A DNA stretch of 64,000 bases from Schizochytrium sp. TIO01 (Eukaryota; Sar; Bigyra; Thraustochytrida; Thraustochytriidae): the NCBI GenBank assembly GCA_004764695.1, contig SMSO01000035.1, positions 3,043,040 to 3,107,039 on the forward strand, in the 5' to 3' direction. The first letter of the stretch is position 1. Each line of letters begins with the position of its first letter. The position numbers and the translations under genes were made by a program. Below the pieces are notes generated by a model. The model did not search any database, was not told the DNA's origin, and worked only from the letters and a program-made list of their open reading frames with translations. This document shows, in pieces, positions 10,230 through 20,218 of this stretch.

Positions 10230-13030
10230 GTCCGCTACAAAGAAAAGTCAATATGACCGCAAAGCCAGAGCGACCAGACCTTTCGGTCTTTGCTATTGCG
10301 GGACCAGGGGAGAGTCGAACGCGGGTGCGAGTGACCTACCGAGCGACCGAGCGACTGTGTTCGCTTGCTCGCTCGCTCGCTTGCTTGTTTGCTTGCTTGC
10401 TTCTCGCCGCGTTGCGTCGCCAATCGGAATTGCTGTGCGATTTCACTTTTCATTTTAATTATAAAAAATAATAATAATCAACTTAGCTTTTTCTTTCTTT
10501 CTTTGTTTCTTTCTTTGTTTCTTCAAAATAAATATTCAGTAAATTTGATTTTCATCTGCTTTTCCTTTTGCATGCTTTCTAAAGCTCATACGCAGTATTT
10601 TGATCGCTACTTCCGCATCACAGAGGACGTTTTAAAGGTAGCAACTATGGCTATCTCGAAACCCTGTTCGGACTGATCCTGAGGTTCAATACTACAGGTT
10701 GGTATTTCATTCTTGTTGTAAACTAGCAGCCAAATTTTAGGTAATTTCAGGGAGAACTGGCAGGTCCAGGCTGCTGCAGCTTGAGGACCTCCAACGTGAT
10801 TCCGTCTCCAGACGCATCTGCAGCATGAGCCTCTCAAGCCTCGATTCTGCAAAGCCCACAACTTCATCAGATGGCGTGAGCTTGGCTAGCCAAGAGTGTG
10901 CGCTTGTTTATCTCTCTCTAAAGGGTGGGCCAGTTTGCGCAAGTAGGCTATAGATGGTTTGCTGTACTTGTGAGAGAATAGTTCATTGTGTGGGGACGCA
11001 TAGTTCACTTGTGCACTTGCGAACGGCTTTGTGTGTGCGAGGCGCACTCCGTGCAGTGGGTTGTACAAGTAGGTTATAGACGAGGCCTTCACTTAATGGG
11101 ACGCGAGAGTTGTAGAGTATAGGAACACGCTACAGTGAGGAAGAGCACAGAACCTGCGCAAAGGTAAGACCATTTCTGAAGGGTCGGTCGCAGTCGTGTT
11201 CCACGATTTCCATGCGAATCCAACCAAGGAATTTGTTTCCTCAGTTCAATTTGTGACAGTTCGCCAAAGTGCAGTCGGTTCAGACTCCACGCACGTATCT
11301 ATGCGCATTCTTCTGAAGGCGTCTTCAGCATGAATCAACTGCTTTCACCATCGTCGATAAAGGTACCTACTGTCATTTATAATTCATTAGCGAGCTCTTC
11401 GGAGAACATCGCTGTTTGGTATCGCAATCATTCCGCAGAGAATAAACTCCTCAGCCAAGATGACGCCTACATCTCTCGACCATCCCTCTCCATGTTGAAA
11501 GCACCATTACAGATTCACGACCAATATTCGTGAATATGTATGTGTGTTTGTTTGTACGTTGCAAATTACAGGCATTTGGCTGGCGGAAGGCTAATCAGCA
11601 AGTCGAGCAAATAATTGCAGAGGCCCAAAAGGTCACGAAGCTTTTCGGAGTGGCGGCAAGCGAGATCATCACAAAGCCCTCCATGCGTAGTTGCAGCGAG
11701 TCATGCGCCGAGCGGAATTCGAGAGCACGTCAAGAGTTGCTTCTGGACTAGGAAAGCATCCTCTGGACAGATTGTTGAGTTCGCCGCCCTTGTTGGCGCT
11801 CCTGAAAGTCTAAGTGTACTTTGCTCCAAGGACCTGGAATTACTACAGTCAGAGAGTGAGCGAGAGTTGCCACGCTGCAAAGGGAGGACTAGAGGGAGAC
11901 GGAGGCCGAGAACGGCGCGAGGGTTCTCCAACTCCAAAGCTGGAGGTAGAACCGGGCGAACAATTCCAACAGGTTCTTCGACTATTAGTAGGCATCAATC
12001 AGGTGGTAAGTAGACAGGAACTATCTATCTATCTCATATTACAGAAACTGACCATCGCAAACGGAATTAGGACATGCCAGCAAAAACCAGCTGCTCGACA
12101 CGAGAAGAGCGAGAGGAAGGAATGAACAAGACAAGCGCGAGCAAATGAGAAGCAAGGCCAGAAATACCTTAATTGCTTATGATCAAAGTAACCCAAGCTT
12201 GCCTTTAAAAAGGTCGCCTTCTTTTAAACAAATCACAAAGTGCCATCTTTCCAGCAATTGCTATCAAGATTTATGCTCTGGTCATCGCAGTTTGCGACAA
12301 CTGTCCTTGAAGTGATGCATGTTTGCTCTCGCGGCGATATACGTGGCGAAGTTTACAATACAACTGGCCACCACAGAACTTGCTTTGCTTTGCTTTGGAC
12401 AAGATGAGTTGGTTGGACTTGAAGCGTAGGTAGTACCTACTTTAGTAGTATTCAGTCAATATACGAAATCTTCCTCGAAAATATCATTCACTTAAAAAAA
12501 AAGAGTTACTAAAGAGTAAGTAAGCGTGTTTATGAGGGCAATTCACTGCCCTCGTAAGGAAAAGAAAGAAAGAAAAGGAAAAAAAGGAAAAAAGGGAAGC
12601 AGCTAGAAGAAGGCGGCGGCGACATGATCAAAAGAAGCACGCCTCTTTATAATAGAATGATAACCCCAAATGCCAACCAGTTGGCCCGTTTTTCTCACAC
12701 ACATGACACGAAACAGACGCAAAAGTTTAAAAGATGAAACGAAATTAACTTCTTTCATCTTTCTCCGCCTTTTGCTTTGCTTGTTTTATAAACTATGATG
12801 TTTATTCCATTTTGCTGTTTTTGCTGTTGTTGATTTGTTCTTTGTATAGGTTTGAAGTTGTTTTGGTTTTTGCTGTGATTTTTTGTTGTTTGATTTTTTG
12901 CTGTTTTTGTGATTTTCTTTGTGCTGTTCGTGAAAAGTGTATGGACTGGTTGGTTCATGATACTTTTTTTTAAATTATATGTAACTCGGGGCTCATCAAA
13001 ATTGTGACCATACCTCCTTGTCCTAGCTCC
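10230..13030. other. Spacer between the RING and KDM6-like genes
   Basis: This 2.8 kb region holds the RING gene's upstream region: GCTT/CGCT tetramers near 10,360-10,405 and TTTC repeats near 10,490-10,520. Its right end is the 3' flank of the KDM6-like gene. The part from 12,480 to 13,000 is simple-sequence T/G-rich on the plus strand (A/C-rich on the minus), probably 3' UTR. Between 11,330 and 12,125 the plus strand has coding-like stretches with good splice signals; see findings. No protein is recognised. Confidence 0.45.
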
Positions 13031-16000
13031 TTAACAAATCTCCGTAAGCCATTCGGAAAACTCAGAGTTGACCAACGACGCCGTCACAGGGCCGATGGAA
13101 ACCGTAGAGTCATTCGAAGACGGGACGTGATCGTCTGTAGTAACATTTACATCCATCAGTGGGTCCACCACAGACATGTGCGCCATGCCAAAATCATTTT
13201 CGTCAAAGATGGATGCCGTGTCAACGTCAGCAACGGGGCCGACGCTCTGCGCGTCAGCTCCGACTGCGGCCACTGCAGCAGTGGCATCTGTGACAGGGTC
13301 ATCCATAAAAGATACGCTCGATGCATCGGACATCTCGCGTTTCATGTACAACAGCTGGTGCACCTCCTCGTTGCTTGCAGCTGCACTGGTCAGACTAGAC
13401 ACGCTCTTATTATCATCATTCAAGTCAAAGAGTTCACGTTCCGTGTCATCGGCAAGAAGGAAAGATCTCCATCCTGGGGAATCCGGAATAGAACATTGGT
13501 CGAGATCACTTACGATGCTCGATGAGGACATACCCGGAAAGACCTGCTTCATCGGCGAAGCATCAAAAGGATCCAAAGGCAGCATCGGCGGCAACAACAT
13601 CGCATTATTCGACTTGCCGAGCGCAGGTCCCCGTGTCGCCTTGGCCTTCTTTGAAGGCTTCTGCGGCGTCAGAGCCAATGGCGAGACCACGATGGGGATA
13701 GGGGCATTCACAGGTGTGGAAGAACCCTTGCTTGCAGAAGACGAAGTGATAATAACACTTGTAGGCTGCAGTGGTGGCGGTGGCAATTGTTGTTGCTGTG
13801 ACTGCATAGGCGGTTGCTGTTGCTGCGGTTGAGGCTGCTGTACTGCAACCGAGGGGATCGGGGCAATAGTAGAAGCTTTGGCTGCTGCTGGTTTCGCAGA
13901 CGTGGCAGAAGCCACCATACCAGCCGCCTTTGCTGCTGCGGAAACGTTTGTCTTTCCTGTCATTGAAAGAGTTGCTGTTGCTGTTGTTGTTGTTGAAGTC
14001 TTGTGGGTAGCCATAGTGGAGGGAGCAAGAGTAGAAGTAGAGTGGGCCGGAGGAGCAACCGTGCTAGTCGCGCTAGCAGAAGCTCCAGACACACTTACGG
14101 AAGATTTCTTGCGCCGCTTGGTGGTTGTAGCATTGACAGCCTGTGAGCCAAGAGACGCCTTCTTCTTCTTAGACGAGGCGGCCTCTCTGCCACTAGTAGG
14201 TGCATTGTCCTTGCCATTGGCACTGCTTGTAGTGCCTTGTGTACCGGTGCTCGAGGCTCGCGCGAGCGAACCGGGTGCCGCCTTGGAGTCATTGCTGGTA
14301 GTTTTCCCATTGTTAGCGTTGTTAGTGCTAGAGTTACCAGCGAGACCCGCGGTATTCGCGTGAGTGTTAGTGTTGCCGCTAGTTGCGGAGTTCGAGGTTG
14401 TAGCATTGTTAGATGCCGACGAAGTCGCCGCAGAGCTGGCCATTTTCTTGATGCGTTGTTGCTCCGTGTACCAAACACGGATACAGAGGTCTCGATCGAC
14501 CACGCCTGCAACAATAGGTTTCATAACAGATGTGATAGGATGCGGGATTTGGTTAGGTGCTACCTTGCGTGGTGCTAAATCCGTGCGCATCAGCGATGGA
14601 AGTGCCACAGGCACATTTCGTGCACGAGCCAAGTGAACATTCTTTAGCATCTCCTCAATTGTTGTGGGTGGCTTCACCACCAAGTGCTCAATGCTTGCAG
14701 TTCGAGTACGCAGAAGCTGGGCTACCTCCTGAACTCGCATGCGGAGGTCTTCAAAGTACCATCGCTCAAGGCACAATGTCAAATGCCCATTGTGCTGAGA
14801 ACGGTGCTGTTGCCAGCACTCTGAGCAAAAGACAGCCGGCCGGGAGCGGAGTACCTTGCACATGGGGTTTGGAACTATCTTGCATCGGTTCGGGTCCACG
14901 CCAGGAGTCTTCACAGGAATGCCATTGGCACCAACAGTAGCGGAAGGCTTGCATCCATTGGGTGCGCTTCCTGCAGCTCCTGAAGCAAGAGGCTTCTTGT
15001 CCGTGGCCTGCGCCACGTGTTGTTGTTGTTGTTGTTGCTGCTGCTGCTGCAAGGTTGTTGAGCCTGCAGCTCCAGCAGAAGACGCGGCAGAAGCTCCAGG
15101 CCGTGATACAGCACCGTTCATCGGTTGCCCGTTCGCGCATGCGGGAGCACCGTGGTACCCAGAGGGCACGCGGTTTGCTCCGTTATAAGCGTTCACTGCT
15201 CCATGAGCTTGCGGGTGCCTGCCCTGACAGGATGCAGCCGTTGAGTTCCACTGTCCTCGCGGGGGTTGCCCTTGCTGGGCCCGAGCCTGAGTATGCATGT
15301 TCAACGAGGACATCGGACCAGTACGAACTCCCGGAGCATGGCTACCGAGAACACCAGACATTCTGCACTGATTCGTCATTGCGTTGGCGATAGCACACGC
15401 ACTTGACGCAGAACGCGACATCTGATCATCCTTGCCAACAGCTTTGCCATATGCTGCGGCGTGCATTCCGAGCGGTGGACACGGAGGCAAAATCTTGCCA
15501 CCAGGCATGCTACCGCCAACAAGTTCACGCCAAGTTGCGATGCTGTCAGGAGAAGTACCAAGCATCTCTGCTTCTTGCTCTGTGCAGGAGAAGACCACGT
15601 TGCTTCGAACCGCTGCAGGAGAACTTAGACCATTACGGCGCTTCAGAACAGTCTTTGTGGTGCCATCGAGCTGTACCGTGTAGAATCCATGGCCACTCTT
15701 GGTTACGGTGCCAATTTGGCCCGAGTCGTTCACAATCACGCGGCTATCCACGCGAAGCCAGGTTGGAACAGGCGACCGAGGCTTGCGACGCGAAGTGGTC
15801 TTTTTCTCCGGGCCTCCCATGGTTGTGTTGAGTTTACCAAGGTGGGGCTTGTTGCTCATGCTGTTCGGGAGCCCTGATGATGTCATCCCAGGACGATGGC
15901 TTGCAATGTTTGTTCCATTGGATGACATCCCTGGGCGAAATGCACTCCCAGTCGAAGTTGAAATACCACTGCGATGGACTCCAGTCGCCGAGTTCACCAT

Positions 16001-19000
16001 AGGCCGTGCTTGGTGGGCGTTGTTGGTCGTCGCCGCAGGCGGCACAGAGCCCGTCTTAGCAGCCTCGGACTTCAACTCAGTTTTGATTGAGGATGAAGAA
16101 CAAGTCCTTGCCACGGGTTCGCCAGGTTCGCTACGTGTCTCGAGATCACGAGGAGCAGGACGCTCTGTCTTGATTGGCATGCCTCCACGAGGGTTTGAGA
16201 ATGCAGAACGCCGTTGAGCATCAAGCTGCATCTGCGTAGGGCGTGCCATAGAAGCGTTTGGAGCACCAGCATTCACAGACCCCGGAATTGCCTTGTTCAT
16301 GCCACCATTAGCCATGGCATGTTGATGAGCGGAAGGTACAGGTCGTGTCATACCTCCAGGTGCAGGCCGGCGTGCTGCGAACATTGTGGGCTTGGCTTGC
16401 TGAGAGTTGCTGTTGACGAGTCCCGAACCAGTGCCAGGAACTCCAGCTGCACCAGAACCTGCGTTAGCTGAGGCAGGGGCCCCTGGCACAGGCTTCTTGT
16501 TGGCTGCCATAATGGCCAAAGCTGCATGATTGAGTGTTGCGGTCGTACCCGTTGCATTGAGGTCCATGCTCTTTTCGGGTCCTAGGCAGTCGCAGGTACT
16601 GCAGTAGAAGTAGTGATGAAAGAGCTCGCGGTGGCAGTTCTCGCAATGTGAGGCGTTTGAGCCCACTGGTTCTGGTGCCGGTCGAAACTGGTGTTCAAGA
16701 GCCTGTCGTCGAATTGCCTCTTCACGGTCGAGAGCGTGTTCGAGCTGAGAGGTAAGTAAGCCTAGCAGAGGGTTAGAGAGAGTTGCAGACTTTTGCTTTG
16801 CGGCCTCAAGCTCTGTGATGGCAAGGTCTAATGCAAGATTGAGCATCGGGCGTACTTCCGAAGCGAGTCGAAATGAGGAAACAGCACGTTCCAAAAAGTT
16901 CCACGAGGATGAGACCATGTCACCTCTGGCCATAGTCCAGAACACCGTGCCAGGGCTGATGCCGACGAGCTCCTTGCTCTGTAGCAAGCCATACATGACA
17001 GGAATGCCGTTGCGAATCAGATAGCCTACATTGGGGAAGATCTTGCCGAAATCAGCTCCGTAGAGTTGCCGCGCGGCTTCTGCATGAGATGCCGCAACGG
17101 CACCCCACTCCTCTTGGCCAGGGCCGTGGTTAAGCGAGAACGTACGGTACCTGTTAGTACCCTCACGGAGAGGAGAGCAGACTCCGGATTCCTTGATGGA
17201 CAGCTGAGGACCAGATTTAAGGGTGGGTGGCTGGTAGATGTGAAGAACGTTCAAGGGACTCGTGTACCGGATGCATTCTGGCATTTTCTTGAGCTCCTCA
17301 CGTTGCGCTTTCCAGTTGTCATTTTCTTGGCCCAAAGACTGCCGAGCACAACGAACCGTGTTCATATCTGGCTGCTGTTGAGCCGGGGTTTGCTGAGGCT
17401 GAGGCTGAGCTTGCTGCGGAGCACTTGTCGTGGCAGCGACAGAAGTTGTTGGTGTCGAGATAGGTTTCTCGCTTGTAGGGGAAAGAGTTGCATCAGAACC
17501 TTCGAGCGGAAGCTTGCGTTTGGCTACAGCGGAAGCAGAAGAGTCATCACTGTTATTGCCATCCTTATCTGTGAGATTCGCAGGCACGCCGTGCTCTTTA
17601 GCAGCTGCAGCAGCAGAAGCTCGGGTAGAAACTCGGCGAGTAGATGAACGTTTCGCATCTAGAGCGCGAGACTGTTTCGCCTTCTCTTGGGCCTCTTGCT
17701 CAGCTTGCTTTGTTGCCATCTTTTGAACAGCAGAGCTCAAGGGAAGACTTCCCAAGCGCTCCTCGCGAATTTTGCATGGTCCATAGACAGCAGCATGCTT
17801 GAAGACAGCGACGGGCACACTTGCCTTGGGGACATCAGGGTTGTTGTTATCTGTATTAGCAGAGTTGCTAGTAGATGCGTTGTTGCTGCCATTCGCTGCT
17901 GCGGATTCAGAGGCCTTGGACGGCTTCTTCTTGCCGGTCCGGCGCAACGGCTTGGTGGGGCCACTGACCTTTCCTAAATGTGAGAAACTAAAGAGCTCGT
18001 TACGCAGTCCGGTAGCTTCTACGAGACCTTCCACAATGGTAATGTTCTTGGCGAGAACATTAGCTCCAAACTTCTCCGAATCAAGAGAATCATACTCCTC
18101 CATGTTGACCTTCTGGCGATCGATCTTTGACAAAAGGTTATGCCGTTTGGCCAGCGCCATACATTCTTCGTGCATGGTACACCCGAGCACGCGAACGAAC
18201 GACGTGGAGTTAACCTTGGGAAAGTCAATTTTGGGAAGAGCCTTGACCGCAGGTGCGTTCACGCCTGCCATCACAGGACCTGTGCGGGCCATCTTATGTG
18301 GAGGTTGCCCGTAGCCATGAGGATGTCCAGGTCGGGCACGGTATCCAGGTGCACGCGCCATTGCGGCAGTGGAGTGCACAGGTCGTCCATTGTGGGACAT
18401 GACCATGCCTCGATTGTGGTTGTTGTGCATATTGTTGGGGCCGTTGACATGACTGGGTCCCATGTTCATGGGACGACCTTGTTGCGGATGATAGCTTTGC
18501 TGCGTGGGAACGTTTGGGCGACCTGCATTTGCTGCCTGAGGCAGTGCGGAGCTTGTCGGTGCTTGACCAGGCCTGTTGTTGTTGTTAGGAGTACTTGTAG
18601 TCTGCTGTTGAGCAGCAGGAGTGCTCGCAGGGATAGCAGCAGCAGTAGCAGCAGCGGCGGGCGGTCTTTGGGGTTGTTGTTGGGTAGTGGCAGCAGAGGA
18701 AGCAGTAGTGGTAGAAGGAGTTGCAGTATTCGCAGGGGTGGCGCCTGGTGCTACGTTCACGGCAGTTCTGGCGGCGGGGTTGGTAGACTCCGTCTTAGAC
18801 GCAGAAACTGTGGTGGCCAGGGCAGGTGCAGCATTAGCAGGAGGGACAGCCGCTGCAGAAGTTGAGGTGGCAGAAGCCTGTGGTACTGGAACATTTGCAG
18901 AAGTTTTCACCGGTGCTGATGCAAGAGGTGCAGGAGTGCTGCTGGTTGTACTCGGAGCCTGGGCAGCAGTAGGAGCTGTTACTTGTTGCTGCTGCTGCGC

Positions 19001-20218
19001 AGCTGGTTTTGCTGGAGTTGCGATATTTGCAGACGAAGACGGAGCCGTTGCAGAAGGGGCACCAGACACACGGGCGGAAGGGAGAGCACCATTAGCGCTG
19101 GACACGGAATTGAGGTTCTGTGCAGAGTTGGGCTGCTGCTGTTGTGCAACCGGGGCGCTGCCAGAACTCGAAGTAGTGGTAGAAACAGCAGGAATAGTGG
19201 TCGTAGTGGCCGGGGTTCCCGTTACAGCTGAAGCAGGTGGTGGAAGATCAGGACCAAGACAGAGACAGCACCGGTAGCGAATAGTTGATTGTGACTTGAG
19301 AGGGACAACGGATGCTCCTGCAAAAGACGATGTGGGTTGCATAATTGGCCCCGTCGCCGGTTTCACAGTCTGTGCCGAATTAGGCACCGATGACGGTGCT
19401 GTTGAGTATTCGGTTTTGACCTGAGGAAGAGGCCGCTTCACGCCCTTATTCACCACCACATTTGCCGCGCCAGGAGTAGTAACATTTGAGTTGTTGTTGA
19501 TGACATTGTTGCTGTTCGTAGGAGCTGCGGAAGCAGATGCCGGGGTAGAAGATGCAATGGTGGAAGGATTTGCTACAGATCCCGTCTGTGCGTTCACCGT
19601 GGGTTGCTGCCGTGGAGCCAGAGGGGGCACTGGTGCTTGGGCAGTTGCTACTGCAACAACGGGAGTGTTGTTGTTTTTGTTGTTACTGCTGCAGGGGGTG
19701 GCAATTTTCGATTCCACAGTGTTGAGATTCGCGTTGACAGGGGCCACATTTGTCGTCTGTTCAGACTTGATCTGGCTGCTGCCTTGTTCAGTTTTGATCG
19801 TGTTTGGTGTTAATGTTGCGGAGGAGGAGGTGATGGTGGTGGTAGTGGTGCTCACAACAGCTGCTGCACTAGGTGCAGGAGGAGCAGGGGCAGTCACAAC
19901 AGGTGTTGTTTCTGATTGTGCAGCCACTGCTACTGCCTGTGCTGGTGTGCTTGCAGAGATATCTGCTGCATTAGAATTTGTGGTTTGGGGAATTGCGACA
20001 TTGCTGTTATCTGGCGCCGCTACCACAGTAGTAGCAGCCTTGGCATTGTCGGTATCCGCCACACCGTTCTGCGCCTCCGTTTTGCCGTCGTTGTCAGAGA
20101 CAGCAGCAGCAGCAGAAGAAGAAGAATCTGTCCTCTGTGGTGCCACAGGTCTCCGCACGACGATTTGGTTTCTGCCAGCGCCGTCGCGCGCGCTCTCGGC
20201 CGCACAGGGTCCCGCCAT
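13031..20218 (-). CDS. KDM6/UTX-like JmjC protein lacking iron ligands, giant and mostly disordered
   Basis: This 2,395-residue intronless protein has an N-terminal ~640 residues of Ala/Thr/Ser/Pro/Gln/Asn low complexity. A folded core follows: a segment at about 660-760 resembling the strand-helix entry of the KDM6 JmjC lobe, then JmjC at about 967-1115. The JmjC holds WKAQREELKKMP, NHGPGQEEW, FPNVGYLIRNGIPV and GISPGTVFW. A helical domain (to about 1180) and Cys-rich pairs CENC/CSTC (about 1188-1210) come next. A Tudor/KOW-like segment lies near 1485-1525, a Gln run near 1725, and a second Cys-rich part FCSECW with RWYFEDL at about 1794-1830. The C-terminus is acidic. Active KDM6 enzymes remove methyl groups from H3K27 using Fe(II) bound by H-x-E and a distal His. 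Here these align with Arg1018, Gly1020 and Phe1093, so catalysis is unlikely and a scaffold or reader role is inferred. The TPR repeats of animal UTX are absent. Confidence 0.7.
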   Translation of the reverse strand: MAGPCAAESARDGAGRNQIVVRRPVAPQRTDSSSSAAAAVSDNDGKTEAQNGVADTDNAKAATTVVAAPDNSNVAIPQTTNSNAADISASTPAQAVAVAAQSETTPVVTAPAPPAPSAAAVVSTTTTTITSSSATLTPNTIKTEQGSSQIKSEQTTNVAPVNANLNTVESKIATPCSSNNKNNNTPVVAVATAQAPVPPLAPRQQPTVNAQTGSVANPSTIASSTPASASAAPTNSNNVINNNSNVTTPGAANVVVNKGVKRPLPQVKTEYSTAPSSVPNSAQTVKPATGPIMQPTSSFAGASVVPLKSQSTIRYRCCLCLGPDLPPPASAVTGTPATTTTIPAVSTTTSSSGSAPVAQQQQPNSAQNLNSVSSANGALPSARVSGAPSATAPSSSANIATPAKPAAQQQQQVTAPTAAQAPSTTSSTPAPLASAPVKTSANVPVPQASATSTSAAAVPPANAAPALATTVSASKTESTNPAARTAVNVAPGATPANTATPSTTTASSAATTQQQPQRPPAAAATAAAIPASTPAAQQQTTSTPNNNNRPGQAPTSSALPQAANAGRPNVPTQQSYHPQQGRPMNMGPSHVNGPNNMHNNHNRGMVMSHNGRPVHSTAAMARAPGYRARPGHPHGYGQPPHKMARTGPVMAGVNAPAVKALPKIDFPKVNSTSFVRVLGCTMHEECMALAKRHNLLSKIDRQKVNMEEYDSLDSEKFGANVLAKNITIVEGLVEATGLRNELFSFSHLGKVSGPTKPLRRTGKKKPSKASESAAANGSNNASTSNSANTDNNNPDVPKASVPVAVFKHAAVYGPCKIREERLGSLPLSSAVQKMATKQAEQEAQEKAKQSRALDAKRSSTRRVSTRASAAAAAKEHGVPANLTDKDGNNSDDSSASAVAKRKLPLEGSDATLSPTSEKPISTPTTSVAATTSAPQQAQPQPQQTPAQQQPDMNTVRCARQSLGQENDNWKAQREELKKMPECIRYTSPLNVLHIYQPPTLKSGPQLSIKESGVCSPLREGTNRYRTFSLNHGPGQEEWGAVAASHAEAARQLYGADFGKIFPNVGYLIRNGIPVMYGLLQSKELVGISPGTVFWTMARGDMVSSSWNFLERAVSSFRLASEVRPMLNLALDLAITELEAAKQKSATLSNPLLGLLTSQLEHALDREEAIRRQALEHQFRPAPEPVGSNASHCENCHRELFHHYFYCSTCDCLGPEKSMDLNATGTTATLNHAALAIMAANKKPVPGAPASANAGSGAAGVPGTGSGLVNSNSQQAKPTMFAARRPAPGGMTRPVPSAHQHAMANGGMNKAIPGSVNAGAPNASMARPTQMQLDAQRRSAFSNPRGGMPIKTERPAPRDLETRSEPGEPVARTCSSSSIKTELKSEAAKTGSVPPAATTNNAHQARPMVNSATGVHRSGISTSTGSAFRPGMSSNGTNIASHRPGMTSSGLPNSMSNKPHLGKLNTTMGGPEKKTTSRRKPRSPVPTWLRVDSRVIVNDSGQIGTVTKSGHGFYTVQLDGTTKTVLKRRNGLSSPAAVRSNVVFSCTEQEAEMLGTSPDSIATWRELVGGSMPGGKILPPCPPLGMHAAAYGKAVGKDDQMSRSASSACAIANAMTNQCRMSGVLGSHAPGVRTGPMSSLNMHTQARAQQGQPPRGQWNSTAASCQGRHPQAHGAVNAYNGANRVPSGYHGAPACANGQPMNGAVSRPGASAASSAGAAGSTTLQQQQQQQQQQHVAQATDKKPLASGAAGSAPNGCKPSATVGANGIPVKTPGVDPNRCKIVPNPMCKVLRSRPAVFCSECWQQHRSQHNGHLTLCLERWYFEDLRMRVQEVAQLLRTRTASIEHLVVKPPTTIEEMLKNVHLARARNVPVALPSLMRTDLAPRKVAPNQIPHPITSVMKPIVAGVVDRDLCIRVWYTEQQRIKKMASSAATSSASNNATTSNSATSGNTNTHANTAGLAGNSSTNNANNGKTTSNDSKAAPGSLARASSTGTQGTTSSANGKDNAPTSGREAASSKKKKASLGSQAVNATTTKRRKKSSVSVSGASASATSTVAPPAHSTSTLAPSTMATHKTSTTTTATATLSMTGKTNVSAAAKAAGMVASATSAKPAAAKASTIAPIPSVAVQQPQPQQQQPPMQSQQQQLPPPPLQPTSVIITSSSASKGSSTPVNAPIPIVVSPLALTPQKPSKKAKATRGPALGKSNNAMLLPPMLPLDPFDASPMKQVFPGMSSSSIVSDLDQCSIPDSPGWRSFLLADDTERELFDLNDDNKSVSSLTSAAASNEEVHQLLYMKREMSDASSVSFMDDPVTDATAAVAAVGADAQSVGPVADVDTASIFDENDFGMAHMSVVDPLMDVNVTTDDHVPSSNDSTVSIGPVTASLVNSEFSEWLTEIC
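15019..15050. repeat. CAA/CAG (Gln) trinucleotide run inside the KDM6-like gene
   Basis: On the minus strand this reads as about ten CAG/CAA codons giving an uninterrupted poly-Gln tract. Mixed CAG and CAA codons suggest selection or slow expansion rather than a fresh pure-repeat expansion. Confidence 0.8.

Noticed and set aside
10230-10440. A possible tRNA gene around CGAACGCGGGTGCGA near 10,315
   Set aside because: No matching acceptor, D or anticodon arms could be folded on either strand; the sequence fits better as the RING gene's leader.
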